DNA from: Bacteroidota bacterium
GTDB lineage: Bacteria > Bacteroidota > Bacteroidia > Bacteroidales > VadinHA17
Direction: 5' to 3'
DNA: 29,205 bases
Assembly (NCBI GenBank): GCA_012838685.1
Contig: DUOU01000254.1
Span: forward strand, 1 to 29,205
Of the stretch, positions 7,517 through 17,503 are shown one piece after another (the first letter of the stretch is position 1; every line of letters starts with the position of its first letter). The position numbers were made by a program, and so were the translations under genes. The notes below the pieces were generated by a model, which searched no databases, was not told the origin of the DNA, and worked only from the letters and a program-made list of their open reading frames with translations.

Positions 7517-7540
7517 TCGCTTTTAATTTTACATATAAAA

Positions 7541-7571
7541 TTGAAATATACCCCAAGAAATGATAATTTTG
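7541..7571 (+). promoter_or_regulatory. Promoter of cinA
   Basis: TTG at 7541-7543, exactly 20 bases, then TAATTTTG at 7564-7571: a full match to the Bacteroidota housekeeping promoter. Transcription would start near 7578 and leave a leader of about 105 bases before the cinA ATG. It is back to back with the btu promoter. Confidence 0.65.
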
Positions 7572-7682
7572 CACATATTTTCAACATTAATTGTTCGCGC
7601 AAAGAGATAAATGGCCATTTTGCTTCAGTGATTCAGAGCCGTGCGGAGCCTTTCGGGACTATTCATATCAAAAAACAAACAG

Positions 7683-8921
7683 ATGAAAGCTGTTATAATA
7701 ACTATAGGAGATGAGTTGTTGATAGGACAGACAGTAGACACCAATTCGGCATGGATGGGGGCGGAAATGAGCAAAATAGGGTTCGACATAATCAAAAAAA
7801 TATCCATAAACGACAAGCGGGAAGATATATTGGAACTTTTGGGGGAGATTGTTGGGAAAGTTGACGTGGCGCTGATCACGGGGGGACTGGGACCAACCAG
7901 CGACGATATAACCAAGCCCACCCTGTGTGAATTCTTTGGAACCTCACTGGAGTTGAATCCTGAAGTCCTGGAGATGGTCGTTCAAACGATCTCCTTGAGA
8001 GACTATCCGCTTACGGAACTGAACAAAAAGCAAGCTGAAGTCCCAAAATCCTGCCAGGTGATCAAGAACGCTGTGGGAACCGCTCCCGGAATGTGGTTCG
8101 AAAAGGATAATACCATCTTTGTTTTCATGCCCGGAGTACCGATGGAGATGGAGCATTTGATGGCCTCTTACGTGCTTCCAAAATTGAGAACTATTTTCAA
8201 CAACAGCACCATAATCCACAAAAATCTGATGTTGTACGGTATCCCGGAATCTATACTGGCTGAACGCTTGGCCGACTTTGAGACCAATTTGCCCAAAGAG
8301 TTGAAACTCGCGTACCTTCCCTCATCGGGAGTAATAAAACTAAGATTAACCGGCAGGGGAGACAATAACAGGTATATTGAAAATTTAATAAACGAAAAAG
8401 TAGCTGAACTTTACTCGATTATACCCCAATATATTTTTGCGGAGGATGAAGAATCAATGGAGATAACAATAGGTAAACTACTTGTTGCCAGAAATAAAAC
8501 GATAGGAACCGCTGAAAGTTGCACAGGAGGGAACATCTCCACCCTTATCACTTCCGTTCCTGGAAGCTCCAAATATTTCAAAGGTTCCATAGTAGCCTAC
8601 GATAATTCGATAAAAACCGGTCTGCTCGGAGTAAATGAAAATTTACTTACAAAATTCGGGGCCGTTAGCCAACAGGTTGTGGAGGCAATGGCGATTGGAG
8701 CGAGAAGAGAGCTAAAAGTAGACTATGCGATAGCTACATCAGGGGTCGCGGGACCTTCGGGCGGAACAGAATCCAAACCTGTGGGCACGGTCTGGATAGC
8801 CGTCTCTTCGGAAAAGAGAACAGTATCCCAAAAGTTAAGGCTTAGCGCCGATAGGAAGAACAATATCACAAGATCGTCATTGTCAGCTATCAATCTGGCC
8901 ATAAAGGAGATAAAGTTATAA
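7683..8921 (+). CDS. cinA: CinA: competence/damage-inducible protein with NMN deamidase domain
   Basis: The 412-residue protein has the two CinA domains. The MoaB/MogA-like N-terminal domain (residues 1-170) includes IGDELLIGQTVDTNS and the GGLGPTSDD loop at 67-75. The C-terminal NMN amidohydrolase domain (about 255-412) has TAESCTGG at 276-283, GSSKYFKGSIVAYDNSIK, ATSGVAGPSGG and KPVGTVWIAV. In characterised members this enzyme deamidates nicotinamide mononucleotide to the nicotinate form, salvaging NAD breakdown products; the N-terminal domain hydrolyses ADP-ribose-type substrates in some. I chose ATG 7683 because it starts directly with MKAVIITIGDE, the family's usual beginning; the longer frame adds 14 unrelated residues. 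It is divergent from the btu operon and 181 bases upstream of rpmB. Confidence 0.95.
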   Translation: MKAVIITIGDELLIGQTVDTNSAWMGAEMSKIGFDIIKKISINDKREDILELLGEIVGKVDVALITGGLGPTSDDITKPTLCEFFGTSLELNPEVLEMVVQTISLRDYPLTELNKKQAEVPKSCQVIKNAVGTAPGMWFEKDNTIFVFMPGVPMEMEHLMASYVLPKLRTIFNNSTIIHKNLMLYGIPESILAERLADFETNLPKELKLAYLPSSGVIKLRLTGRGDNNRYIENLINEKVAELYSIIPQYIFAEDEESMEITIGKLLVARNKTIGTAESCTGGNISTLITSVPGSSKYFKGSIVAYDNSIKTGLLGVNENLLTKFGAVSQQVVEAMAIGARRELKVDYAIATSGVAGPSGGTESKPVGTVWIAVSSEKRTVSQKLRLSADRKNNITRSSLSAINLAIKEIKL

Positions 8922-9023
8922 GAGAAAGTATATCAAAAAAATGATCTGAACAGAGTGTAACTATCTCACAAACAATGAAAAATCACGCAAATATAGATTA
9001 GTTGAAAAAAATAGAACAAAGAC

Positions 9024-9054
9024 TTGTATAATCAAATAAAAATCACGTACTTTG
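9024..9054 (+). promoter_or_regulatory. Promoter of the rpmB-rpmG-DUF4295 unit
   Basis: TTG at 9024-9026 and TACTTTG at 9048-9054, separated by 21 bases, resemble the TTG/TAnnTTTG consensus with one base missing in the -7 box. AAAAATCACG occurs just before the -7 box (9038-9047) and again 60 bases upstream (8978-8987), which may be chance in AT-rich DNA. Confidence 0.5.
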
Positions 9055-9102
9055 TGCCTCGTTAAAAAAGAGTTTTTTTTATAGGAAATAAATCAGATAT
9101 CG

Positions 9103-9345
9103 ATGGCAAAGATTTGTCAGGTTACAGGAAAAAAAGCGATGACAGGATACAATGTATCGCACTCAAAGAGAAGGACTAAAAGGAAATTTTACCCAAATAT
9201 CTTTGAAAAAAAATACTACTTGCCGGAAGAGGATAGGTGGATTTCTCTCACAGTTTCCGCCGCGGGCATGCGATTGATAGGTAAAAAGGGGATAACAACC
9301 GCCCTAAAGGAGGCCAAGGAAAAAGGTTTTATTGATAAATATTAA
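9103..9345 (+). CDS. rpmB: Large ribosomal subunit protein bL28
   Basis: The 80-residue basic protein has the bL28 signature: [32 protein letters not shown] at the N-terminus and [16 protein letters not shown] in the middle. It binds 23S rRNA in the large subunit. It lacks the paired CxxC zinc motifs, so it is the zinc-free form. It is the first of three small ribosomal genes with gaps of about 11 bases. GGAAAT about 20 bases upstream is too far for a normal ribosome binding site. Confidence 0.97.
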   Translation: MAKICQVTGKKAMTGYNVSHSKRRTKRKFYPNIFEKKYYLPEEDRWISLTVSAAGMRLIGKKGITTALKEAKEKGFIDKY

Positions 9346-9356
9346 TAAAGAAGGTA

Positions 9357-9545
9357 ATGGCAAAAAAGGCTAAAGGAAACAGGGTTCAGGTTATACTGGA
9401 GTGTACCGAACATAAAGAGAGCGGTATGCCGGGAATTTCAAGGTATATTACCACGAAGAACAGAAAAAATACGCCTGACAGATTGGAACGCAAAAAATAC
9501 AATCCTATCTTAAAGAAAGTTACAATTCACAGAGAGATCAAGTAA
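9357..9545 (+). CDS. rpmG: Large ribosomal subunit protein bL33
   Basis: The 62-residue product reads [50 protein letters not shown]...TIHREIK, a clear bL33. Only one cysteine is present, so it is the zinc-independent (C-minus) type, in keeping with bL28 upstream. It starts 11 bases after rpmB and ends 11 bases before the DUF4295 gene. This order is conserved in Bacteroidota. Confidence 0.96.
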   Translation: MAKKAKGNRVQVILECTEHKESGMPGISRYITTKNRKNTPDRLERKKYNPILKKVTIHREIK

Positions 9546-9556
9546 AAAAATAAGTT

Positions 9557-9712
9557 ATGGCAAAGAAAGCAATAGCTACGCTAAAAAAAGAGGAAGGAAA
9601 CAAACGATACACAAAATGTATCAAAATGACCAAATCTGATAAAACTGGGGCTTACATCTATAAAGAAGAGATAGTAAGCAACGATATGGTCAGTGAGTTC
9701 TTTAAAAAATAA
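9557..9712 (+). CDS. DUF4295 small basic protein, Bacteroidota ribosome-associated (bL38-like)
   Basis: A 51-codon frame starts at ATG 9557 and ends with TAA at 9710-9712. It reads MAKKAIATLKKEEGNKRYTK, then CIKMTKSDKTGAYIYKEEIV and SNDMVSEFFKK. It is very rich in lysine. It matches my knowledge of DUF4295, a Bacteroidota-specific family always found after rpmB-rpmG. As I recall, a protein of this family was seen in the Flavobacterium johnsoniae ribosome structure and named bL38; that name should be verified. It is 11 bases after rpmG and before a strong terminator, so it belongs to the ribosomal unit. Confidence 0.88.
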   Translation: MAKKAIATLKKEEGNKRYTKCIKMTKSDKTGAYIYKEEIVSNDMVSEFFKK

Positions 9713-9734
9713 AACCTTGGGTTTTTGGGGTTAT

Positions 9735-9770
9735 ATAGCTTTCTTCCCAAAAGGAAGGGAGCTATTTTTA
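9735..9770 (+). terminator. Intrinsic terminator of the ribosomal protein unit
   Basis: A 13-base-pair stem with two G-U pairs (9735-9747 with 9753-9765), a CAAAA loop and a following TTTTTATT run. It separates the small ribosomal genes from ftsY, which starts 20 bases later; partial read-through could serve ftsY. Confidence 0.9.
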
Positions 9771-9789
9771 TTAATTGATCTTTTAATAA

Positions 9790-10740
9790 ATGGGTTTATT
9801 CGGTATTTTTTCAAAGGAGAACAAAGAGAGTCTTAACAAAGGTCTCGCGAAAACCAGGGAGAGCGTTTTTTCTAAACTCTCCCGGGCTCTTATTGGAAAA
9901 TCAACGGTAGATGATGAGGTGCTTGACAATCTTGAGGAGGTTTTGATAAGTTCCGATGTTGGGGTTGATACAACCTTGAAGATTATCGGAAGAATAGAGG
10001 AGAGGGTCTCAAAAGAAAAATATTTATCCACGAATGAACTGAACGTGATCCTTAAAGAGGAGATAATGGGTCTCTTGAGCGATAGTTCCGTTGATCCAGA
10101 CAGTTTCTCCGCGGATTTACCATCAAAACCCTATGTAATCATGGTGGTAGGTGTCAACGGCGTAGGGAAAACTACCACAATCGCGAAATTGGCCCATCAA
10201 TATAAAAATGGCGGAAAAAAAGTTCTGCTCGGAGCGGCTGACACGTTCAGAGCCGCGGCAATTGACCAGTTACAGATATGGGCGGACAGAACAGGAGTGG
10301 AGATCGTGAAGCAGAAAATGGGATCGGATCCGGCGTCAGTTGCGTATGATACCGTAAAATCCGCGGTTTCAGGTGGACATGATGTTGTTATAATAGATAC
10401 TGCCGGAAGATTGCACAACAAGATCAACCTGATGGCGGAACTTTCAAAAATAAAAAGGGTGATGGAAAAGATCGTTACCGGTGCGCCCCATGAGGTGCTT
10501 CTGGTTCTTGATGGATCGACCGGCCAGAACGCTTTTGAACAAACCAAGCAGTTTACCGCGGCAACTGATATTACATCGCTCGCTGTCACAAAGCTTGACG
10601 GAACCGCGAAAGGTGGCGTAGTTTTGGGAATATCCGATCAATTCAAAGTGCCGGTAAAATATATTGGGATAGGAGAGAAGATGGATGATCTCCAGATATT
10701 CAATAAAAATGAATTTATTGACTCTCTTTTTTCATCTTAA
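9790..10740 (+). CDS. ftsY: Signal recognition particle receptor FtsY
   Basis: The 316-residue GTPase receives SRP-bound ribosomes at the inner membrane and hands nascent membrane proteins to SecYEG. It has the short MGLFGIFSKE start and then the N domain (about residues 15-95). The G domain follows with GVNGVGKTTT (121-130), DTFRAAAIDQL (151-161), DTAGR (203-207) and TKLDGTAKGG (267-276). The end VKYIGIGEKMDDLQIFNKNEFIDSLF is typical of FtsY. It lacks the long acidic A domain of E. coli FtsY, as usual in this phylum. It starts 20 bases after a terminator and is followed by rimO after 31 bases. Confidence 0.97.
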   Translation: MGLFGIFSKENKESLNKGLAKTRESVFSKLSRALIGKSTVDDEVLDNLEEVLISSDVGVDTTLKIIGRIEERVSKEKYLSTNELNVILKEEIMGLLSDSSVDPDSFSADLPSKPYVIMVVGVNGVGKTTTIAKLAHQYKNGGKKVLLGAADTFRAAAIDQLQIWADRTGVEIVKQKMGSDPASVAYDTVKSAVSGGHDVVIIDTAGRLHNKINLMAELSKIKRVMEKIVTGAPHEVLLVLDGSTGQNAFEQTKQFTAATDITSLAVTKLDGTAKGGVVLGISDQFKVPVKYIGIGEKMDDLQIFNKNEFIDSLFSS

Positions 10741-10771
10741 CATATTCACAAAGATATCTTTGTTTATCAAA

Positions 10772-12073
10772 ATGAGTCGTCCAAAAATAAAAATCGTTAC
10801 TTTAGGCTGCTCAAAGAATACAGTTGATTCTGAGAAACTTATAAAACAACTTGAATTAAATGGGAGTAAAGTTGTTTATGATGAGACAGATGATCTGCCT
10901 TGTGAGGTTGTCATTATCAACACCTGTGGTTTCATTAACGACGCTAAGGAGGAAAGTATCGATACCATCCTTGAGTTCGTCAAAAAGAAAGAAGAGGGAA
11001 AAATTAAAAAAATATATGTAATAGGATGTCTATCACAAAGATATAGATCAGAACTAAGAGATGAAATACCGGAAGTCGATTCATTTTTTGGAGTAAACGA
11101 GACAAACAAACTTCTTAGGGAGTTAAATCTTAAATATGACAAATCTGCTTTGTCTCAAAGAACTTTAACAGGGCCGGGCCATTACGCGTACTTAAAAATT
11201 TCAGAGGGATGCGACAGAAAATGTTCGTTTTGCGCTATACCCGGAATTAGGGGACGATACCAATCGCAACCTTTGGATTATCTGCTGAAAGAAGCTACTG
11301 CTTTGGCCGAGATGGGAGTGAAGGAGTTGATTCTTGTAGCGCAGGATCTTTGCTATTATGGATATGATATGGGCAAAAGGAATATGTTGCCAAAGTTAGT
11401 CGATAAATTGTTGGAACTTAATATGTTTGAATGGATAAGGCTCCATTATTTGTACCCAACTACCGATTTTCCATGGGAGATTATTGAGATAATAAGAAAC
11501 AATCCATCACTGTGCAGATATATTGATATACCTATCCAACACATATCAGACAATGTGCTTTCCTCTATGAAAAGATCTCACAACAGGAAAGAGACGGAAG
11601 AAATTTTGTGCAGGATCAGGCATGATATACCTGAAGCGGCTATAAGAACTACCCTAATAACGGGTTTTCCCGGTGAAACTGATAATGATTTCCGCGAATT
11701 GTATGATTTCATAAAGGAATTTAGGTTTGACCGTCTTGGCGCTTTTACCTATTCCCATGAAGAGGGAACTACCGCCCATAAGAAGTTGAATGATGATGTT
11801 CCCCAAAAATTAAAGGAGGAGAGGATGTCATCCCTGATGGAACTTCAGCAGACAATCGCATTGGAACTGAACGAATCAAAAATAAACAAGGTATACAATA
11901 CAATTATTGACAGAAAAGAGGGAGAGTATTACGTTGGACGCACGGAATTTGATTCTCCCGAAGTAGATCAGGAGGTGTTGATAGAAACCGACCATAATCT
12001 GAAAATCGGAAAGTTCTACGGAATAAAAATCACGCGATCTTTTGGTTTCGACCTCTTTGGTGTGCCAATTTAA
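10772..12073 (+). CDS. rimO: Ribosomal protein uS12 methylthiotransferase RimO
   Basis: This radical SAM enzyme adds a methylthio group to a conserved aspartate of ribosomal protein uS12. The 433-residue protein has the N-terminal UPF0004 domain with cluster cysteines in TLGCSKN (Cys13), INTCGFINDAKEES and GCLSQRY. The radical SAM cluster CDRKCSFC follows, with the family pattern PGIRGRYQSQPLD after it. A TRAM domain lies at the C-terminus and the protein ends RSFGFDLFGVPI. CGF with KEES, and CDRKCSFCAIP, favour RimO over MiaB. I chose ATG 10772 because it begins MSRPKIKIVTLGCSKN; a longer frame starting inside ftsY is unlikely. Its stop codon overlaps that of the convergent clpC. Confidence 0.96.
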   Translation: MSRPKIKIVTLGCSKNTVDSEKLIKQLELNGSKVVYDETDDLPCEVVIINTCGFINDAKEESIDTILEFVKKKEEGKIKKIYVIGCLSQRYRSELRDEIPEVDSFFGVNETNKLLRELNLKYDKSALSQRTLTGPGHYAYLKISEGCDRKCSFCAIPGIRGRYQSQPLDYLLKEATALAEMGVKELILVAQDLCYYGYDMGKRNMLPKLVDKLLELNMFEWIRLHYLYPTTDFPWEIIEIIRNNPSLCRYIDIPIQHISDNVLSSMKRSHNRKETEEILCRIRHDIPEAAIRTTLITGFPGETDNDFRELYDFIKEFRFDRLGAFTYSHEEGTTAHKKLNDDVPQKLKEERMSSLMELQQTIALELNESKINKVYNTIIDRKEGEYYVGRTEFDSPEVDQEVLIETDHNLKIGKFYGIKITRSFGFDLFGVPI

Positions 12074-14621
12074 CTGTTTTCCAAAGCTGTTTCTTGTTCA
12101 GAATTGGGCGAACTTTTCCTGACTTTAATCTTAATTTCAGATTTTTTTGAATCAAACCCAACTGAAATCAAGTCGCCCTGATCAACATTAGCCTTAATAA
12201 TTACCTCAGCCATTGGATCTTCGAGATATTTTTGGATAGCCCTTTTAAGAGGTCTTACCCCATAGTTGATATCAAAACCTTTTTCAGCTATAAAATTACG
12301 GGCTGAAGAGGAGATAGATATTTTATATCCAAGAGCGGAGACTCTATCGAATAATCCTTTGAGTTCAAGATCAATGATTTTATCGATCTCCTTTTTACCA
12401 AGCGAGTTGAATATGACAACATCATCGACTCTGTTCAAAAACTCCGGAGCAAATGTTTTTTGCAGTGCTTTCTGCAAAATTCCTTTGCTATGTTCGTCCC
12501 TTGTTTCTCTGCGCGATTTGGTATCAAAACCAACACCCTGACCGAACTCGGCGATCTGGCGGGTTCCAACATTTGAAGTAAGTATGACTATGGTGTTCCT
12601 GAAATCTACTCTTCTTCCCAAACTGTCAGTTAATTGACCTTCGTCAAGAACCTGTAGCAAAATATTGAACACATCGGGATGAGCTTTCTCGATTTCATCG
12701 AGCAAAACAACAGAATAGGGTTTTCTCCTGACTTTTTCGGTAAGTTGTCCCCCTTCCTCATAACCAACATATCCCGGGGGAGCTCCCACTAATCTGGAAA
12801 CCGAAAATTTCTCCATATACTCGCTCATATCTATACGAACCAAATTGTCGGTAGTGTCGAACAAGAACTTAGCCAAAACTTTTGCCAATTGGGTTTTTCC
12901 AACACCGGTAGGACCCAGGAAAATAAAAGATCCGATAGGCTTGTTTGGATCCTTCAAACCGGCCCTGTTTCTTTGAATAGACTTCACTATCTTTGATATG
13001 GCTTCATCCTGGCCTATAACACTGCCCTTCAGTTCATCGGCCATGCTTAATAGCCTTGTTCCCTCGGCCTGGGCTATCCTTTGAGCAGGGACTCCCGTCA
13101 TCATGGCAACTACTTCCGCGACTTTATCCTCATCAACTATCTCCCTATTCTTCGAAAGTTCCTTGCTCCACTTCTTCTTCTCCATTTCGATCATATCGAT
13201 CAAATCTTTTTCCCTGTCCCTTGAGCTGGCCGCTTTCTCAAAATTCTGGTTCCTTACGGCATGCATCTTATCTTTTCGAGTCTCTTCAAGCTGCTCTTCC
13301 AGTGAGATGATTCTTTCGGGAACAACAATATTGGTGATATGTACCCTGGAACCCGATTCGTCCAACGCATCTATAGCTTTATCGGGTAAATGTCGGTCAG
13401 ATATATACCTGTTTGTCAACTTCACACAGGCCTCGATAGCGGCCGGTGTATAATAAACATTGTGATGATCTTCGTACCTTCCTTGATATTATTTAAAATC
13501 TCTATAGTCTCTTCAATGGAAGTCGGCTCAACCATTACCTTCTGAAATCTTCTTTCCAATGCGCCATCTTTTTCAATGTGCTGCCTATACTCATCAATGG
13601 TAGTCGCGCCAATACACTGAATTTCACCCCTGGCAAGTGCCGGTTTCAGCATATTGGCCGCATCAAGTGAACCTGATGCCCCACCCGCACCTACAATCGT
13701 ATGTATCTCATCTATAAACAGAATGATATTATCGTTCTTGGACAATTCGTTAAGTATCGCTTTCATCCTCTCCTCAAATTGTCCCCTATATTTGGTGCCG
13801 GCAACAATTGAAGCCAAATCAAGGGCAACAACACGTTTGTTGAACAACACCCTCGAAACATTCTTCTGGACTATTCTAAGTGCCAATCCTTCCGCTATAG
13901 CCGACTTTCCAACACCTGGTTCACCTATCAAAACAGGATTGTTTTTCTTTCTTCTCGATAAAATCTGCGCAAGCCTTTCAATCTCCCTCTCCCTGCCAAC
14001 GACAGGATCCAAACGGTTATCTTCAGCTGCCTTGGTAAGGTCGATACCGAAATTATCCAGCACCGGAGTATCGGACGAACTCTTTGGTGTTGAAGATTGA
14101 CCAGACTGCTGGCCTCTGCCAGAGGGACCAAAAATAGGTCCTTCTTCATCTTCTTCCCTTGGGAAGTCTATGTTCATAACTTCAGGCAGATCGGTCTCAA
14201 CGATTTTTTTGACCACCTGATAGTCTATCCCCAATTCTGACAAAAATCTTGTGACCAAACCAGACTCATCTTTGATTATAGCCAGCAACAGGTGTTCTGA
14301 TTCAATTGTATCGCTTCTCAGCGCCTTTGCTTCCAGATAAACCAATTTCAAGATCCTTTCCGTAGTACGAAGCAAAGGAATAACATCATGATCGGCTATC
14401 GGTATAGGATTATCCGCTTTTATACTATTTTCAATCGATTCTTTGAGCAATGGAAGATCTACTCCTTTATTGATAAGGATATCTACAGCCACTCCCTCTC
14501 CGTCTCTAAGTATTCCCAAAAAAAGATGCTCAGGACCTATGTGGCTATTTCCTAGCCTAATAGCCTCTTCCTTGCTATAACTCAAAATATCTTTTACTCT
14601 CTGTGAAAACTTTGCGTTCAT
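12070..14621 (-). pseudogene. clpC: ATP-dependent Clp protease ATPase ClpC, interrupted by a one-base frameshift
   Basis: Two adjacent minus-strand frames together make a full ClpC of about 850 residues. The first (14621 down to about 13476) encodes two Clp_N repeats (1-145), the first AAA+ domain with GEPGVGKSA (233-241), LFIDEIH (301-307) and the arginine-finger region, up to NNIKEG (residue 382). The frame then runs into GTKIITMFII and a stop at 13422. The other frame continues correctly with YEDHHNVYYTPAAIEACVKLTNRYISDRHLPDKAIDALDE, then the UVR-like middle region, the second AAA+ domain with GPTGVGKTQ, and the C-terminal domain. Restoring one base at about 13476/13477 rejoins them. ClpC unfolds proteins for ClpP and is normally kept intact, so a sequencing or assembly error is as likely as a real mutation. 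No slippery site is visible. Confidence 0.9.
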
Positions 14622-14821
14622 ATCGAACTGTTAATTTTACCTGTTAATATTCCAAAAAGGTCATTTTGTCATATAAAACGAAAGGTATTCGCTTATTATG
14701 CAAAAATCACTCCCTAAACAACATCTGCAAAATCTATACCTATTTTATGAACAATTTATGTTAAAAAAACAGTCAATAAAAACCCAAAAATAGGCAAAAT
14801 TTTAGTAATTTCGATTTTCGT

Positions 14822-14836
14822 GCCCAAAGGTTGGGC
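14822..14836 (+). promoter_or_regulatory. Small perfect hairpin ahead of gyrA
   Basis: GCCCAA and TTGGGC form a six-base-pair dyad around AGG, 33 bases upstream of the gyrA ATG. Just before it, TAATTTCG (about 14805-14812) is a near match to the -7 box, so the dyad would lie at the start of the transcript. It may be a stabilising 5' stem or a regulator site; no family is recognised. Confidence 0.3.
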
Positions 14837-14869
14837 GCAATTAACTACTTAATTAATTGTCAACTATTT

Positions 14870-17410
14870 ATGTTAGATGGAGAGAAGATAAAAAAGGTAA
14901 ACATTGAAGAGGAGATGAAGTCGGCTTACATTGATTATTCAATGTCAGTCATAGTATCCAGAGCCTTACCCGATGTCCGAGACGGCCTGAAACCTGTTCA
15001 TAGGCGAGTTTTGTACGGTATGGCCGACTTGGGCGTACTTTCAAACAGACCATATAAAAAATCGGCGAGAATTGTTGGTGATGTTTTAGGTAAATATCAT
15101 CCTCACGGCGATTCATCTGTGTATGGGGCGATGGTAAGAATGGCCCAGGAATGGTCAATGAGGTACCCCCTGGTTGACGGTCAGGGTAACTTTGGATCGG
15201 TTGATGGTGACAGTCCGGCCGCAATGAGGTATACCGAGGCTCGTCTGAAAAGGATCGCCGAAGAGACGTTGGCCGATATCGATAAAGATACTGTTGATTT
15301 TCAGGGGAATTTTGACGACTCCCTCAAGGAACCGACAGTATTGCCAACTCGTATTCCAATGCTTTTGGTTAACGGCTCCTCGGGTATAGCGGTAGGTATG
15401 GCAACTAATATGCCTCCACATAACATAACCGAAGTCATTGAAGGCACCATTGCCTATATTGATAACAGAGATATAACCCCCACAGAATTACTTAATTATA
15501 TTAAAGGGCCTGACTTTCCGACAGGAGGCATAATTTATGGGGAGCAAGGCATAAAAGATGCCTGTGAAACCGGCAGGGGAAGAATCGTTCTCAGGGCGAA
15601 AACCGAAATCGAGTACACAGCGTCAGGGCGTGAGTGCATTATTGTCACTGAAATACCGTACATGGTAAATAAGGCCGAAATGATCCGAAAGATCGCTGAC
15701 CTGATAAACGATAAAAAACTGGAGGGGATTTCATATATCAACGATGAATCTGACAGGAATGGGATGAGGATAGTCATTATCCTCAAGAAAGACGCTAGTG
15801 CCAATATCGTATTAAACCATCTTTTCAAGTTGACGGAGATGCAGACATACTTTAGCGTGAACAATATCGCACTTGTGAACGGAAGACCAAGGTCACTGAA
15901 CACAAAAGACTTAATCGTTCATTTTGTGGAGCATCGCCATGAAGTTGTCTTGAGAAGAACCCGGTACGATCTGGATCAGTATGAAAAAAGGGCACACATT
16001 CTTGAAGGGTTGATCATAGCGAGCGACAATATCGACGAAGTTATCGCGATTATCAGATCCTCAAAAAATCCCGATGAAGCGAGAGAAAGACTTTCCGAAA
16101 GATTCGCTCTGTCTGATATCCAGTCCAGAGCAATTGTGGAGATGAGACTGCGCCAGTTAACCGGACTGGAACAGGACAAGTTGAGAGCGGAGTATGAAGA
16201 TGTTCTGAAACAGATCAAATATCTTAACGAAGTCTTGTCGAGTGAAGAGTTGCAAATGAAAATCATTAAAGATGAGCTTATTGAGATTAACGATAAATAT
16301 GGAGACAAGCGCCGGTCAGAAATAGTACGCAACGCCGAAGAGTTTAATCCTGAAGATTTTTATTCCGATGATGAGATGGTTATTACCATTTCTCACATGG
16401 GTTATATCAAACGCACCCCCCTTACCGATTTCAGGAGACAAAACAGGGGAGGGACAGGGTCCAAAGGTGGAACCACAAGAGATGAGGATTTCATTGAACA
16501 TCTCTATGTTGCAACAATGCACAATACAATGCTGTTTTTCACCTCTAAAGGCAAATGCTACTGGCTCAAAGTTTATGAAATACCTGAAGGTTCCAGAACC
16601 TCCAAAGGAAGAGCTCTGCAAAATTTGATAAATATTGAGTCGGATGATAAGGTAAAGGCGTTTATAAATGTCAAAAACCTTAATGATCCCGAATATATCA
16701 ACAACAACTTCATTGTTTTGTGCTCAACAAAAGGTCTTATTAAAAAGACCTCTCTGGAAGCCTATTCCAGGCCCCGTTCAAATGGGATCAATGCCATTAC
16801 GGTCAGGGAGAACGACGAATTACTGGAGGCAAGGATGACCAATGGATCCCATCAAATAATGTTGGCGGTTAAATCGGGCCGGGCTATCAGATTTCCTGAA
16901 TCTTACGTCAGACCAATGGGGAGAACGGCATCAGGTGTAAGAGGAATAAAACTTGATAATGATGAAACCGATATGGTAATTGGCATGATTACTGTAGAGG
17001 ATAAAGAGAAAGATGTTTTTGTTGTGTCAGAAAATGGTTATGGTAAACGTTCCAGTATCGACGACTACCGTATTACCAATAGGGGAGGTAAAGGAGTGAA
17101 AACCATTAATATAACTGAAAAAACCGGAGATCTTATAGCGTTGAAGGATGTAACGGACGATGACGACCTGATGATCATAACCCAACAAGGAAACATTTTA
17201 AGGAGTCCGGTCGCCTCGATTAGGGTTATGGGAAGGGCAACCCAGGGAGTACGCCTTATTAACCTCAAAGAAAATGACACAATCGCATCTGTCGCTATTG
17301 TTGAGGTCGATGAGGACGATCAGGAGATGGAAATAACTGATAATAACGAAATTAATGGCACTACTGACACTAATAACCTTGAAACAGGGGATAATGATCC
17401 TGTTAATTGA
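14870..17410 (+). CDS. gyrA: DNA gyrase subunit A
   Basis: The 846-residue subunit cuts and rejoins DNA for negative supercoiling. The N-terminal winged-helix and tower part begins [44 protein letters not shown]. The catalytic tyrosine is Tyr121 in RYTEARL. The C-terminal wrapping domain has a GyrA-box-like segment, [10 protein letters not shown], which marks it as GyrA rather than ParC. The end is very acidic ([15 protein letters not shown]). In the quinolone-resistance region the sequence is [17 protein letters not shown]: Asp81 and Ser82 are kept, but position 86, usually Asp or Glu, is Gly. I chose ATG 14870; the frame can be extended 13 codons upstream without a good start. The TPR gene follows after 93 bases and has its own promoter. 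Confidence 0.96.
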   Translation: MLDGEKIKKVNIEEEMKSAYIDYSMSVIVSRALPDVRDGLKPVHRRVLYGMADLGVLSNRPYKKSARIVGDVLGKYHPHGDSSVYGAMVRMAQEWSMRYPLVDGQGNFGSVDGDSPAAMRYTEARLKRIAEETLADIDKDTVDFQGNFDDSLKEPTVLPTRIPMLLVNGSSGIAVGMATNMPPHNITEVIEGTIAYIDNRDITPTELLNYIKGPDFPTGGIIYGEQGIKDACETGRGRIVLRAKTEIEYTASGRECIIVTEIPYMVNKAEMIRKIADLINDKKLEGISYINDESDRNGMRIVIILKKDASANIVLNHLFKLTEMQTYFSVNNIALVNGRPRSLNTKDLIVHFVEHRHEVVLRRTRYDLDQYEKRAHILEGLIIASDNIDEVIAIIRSSKNPDEARERLSERFALSDIQSRAIVEMRLRQLTGLEQDKLRAEYEDVLKQIKYLNEVLSSEELQMKIIKDELIEINDKYGDKRRSEIVRNAEEFNPEDFYSDDEMVITISHMGYIKRTPLTDFRRQNRGGTGSKGGTTRDEDFIEHLYVATMHNTMLFFTSKGKCYWLKVYEIPEGSRTSKGRALQNLINIESDDKVKAFINVKNLNDPEYINNNFIVLCSTKGLIKKTSLEAYSRPRSNGINAITVRENDELLEARMTNGSHQIMLAVKSGRAIRFPESYVRPMGRTASGVRGIKLDNDETDMVIGMITVEDKEKDVFVVSENGYGKRSSIDDYRITNRGGKGVKTINITEKTGDLIALKDVTDDDDLMIITQQGNILRSPVASIRVMGRATQGVRLINLKENDTIASVAIVEVDEDDQEMEITDNNEINGTTDTNNLETGDNDPVN

Positions 17411-17423
17411 TTTTTTATATTAG

Positions 17424-17454
17424 TTGATTTTTTGCCGTATATATTATAAATTTG
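17424..17454 (+). promoter_or_regulatory. Promoter of the TPR protein gene
   Basis: TTG at 17424-17426, exactly 20 bases, then TAAATTTG at 17447-17454: a full consensus match. Transcription would start near 17461, about 43 bases before the ATG at 17504. Confidence 0.7.
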
Positions 17455-17503
17455 TGTTACTTTTGAGAAATTTTTAAGAAATCCCAAATAAGAGAAAATA
17501 ATT

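Noticed and set aside
8978..9047. Direct repeat AAAAATCACG twice before rpmB
   Set aside because: Ten bases in AT-rich DNA, 60 bases apart, can occur by chance; only noted with the promoter.
10749..10762. CAAAGATATCTTTG, a palindrome that reads as a -7 box on both strands, just before rimO
   Set aside because: No TTG lies at the right distance on either strand and ftsY is only a few bases away; probably chance.
13103..13453. Open frames on the plus strand inside clpC and similar long antisense frames at 4332-4706, 5636-6114, 12266-12541 and 13654-14100
   Set aside because: They lie entirely inside well-supported genes on the other strand and show no family motifs, so they are shadow frames.
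13422..13477. Programmed frameshift in clpC
   Set aside because: There is no slippery heptamer or downstream structure in the right place, and ClpC is not known to use frameshifting.
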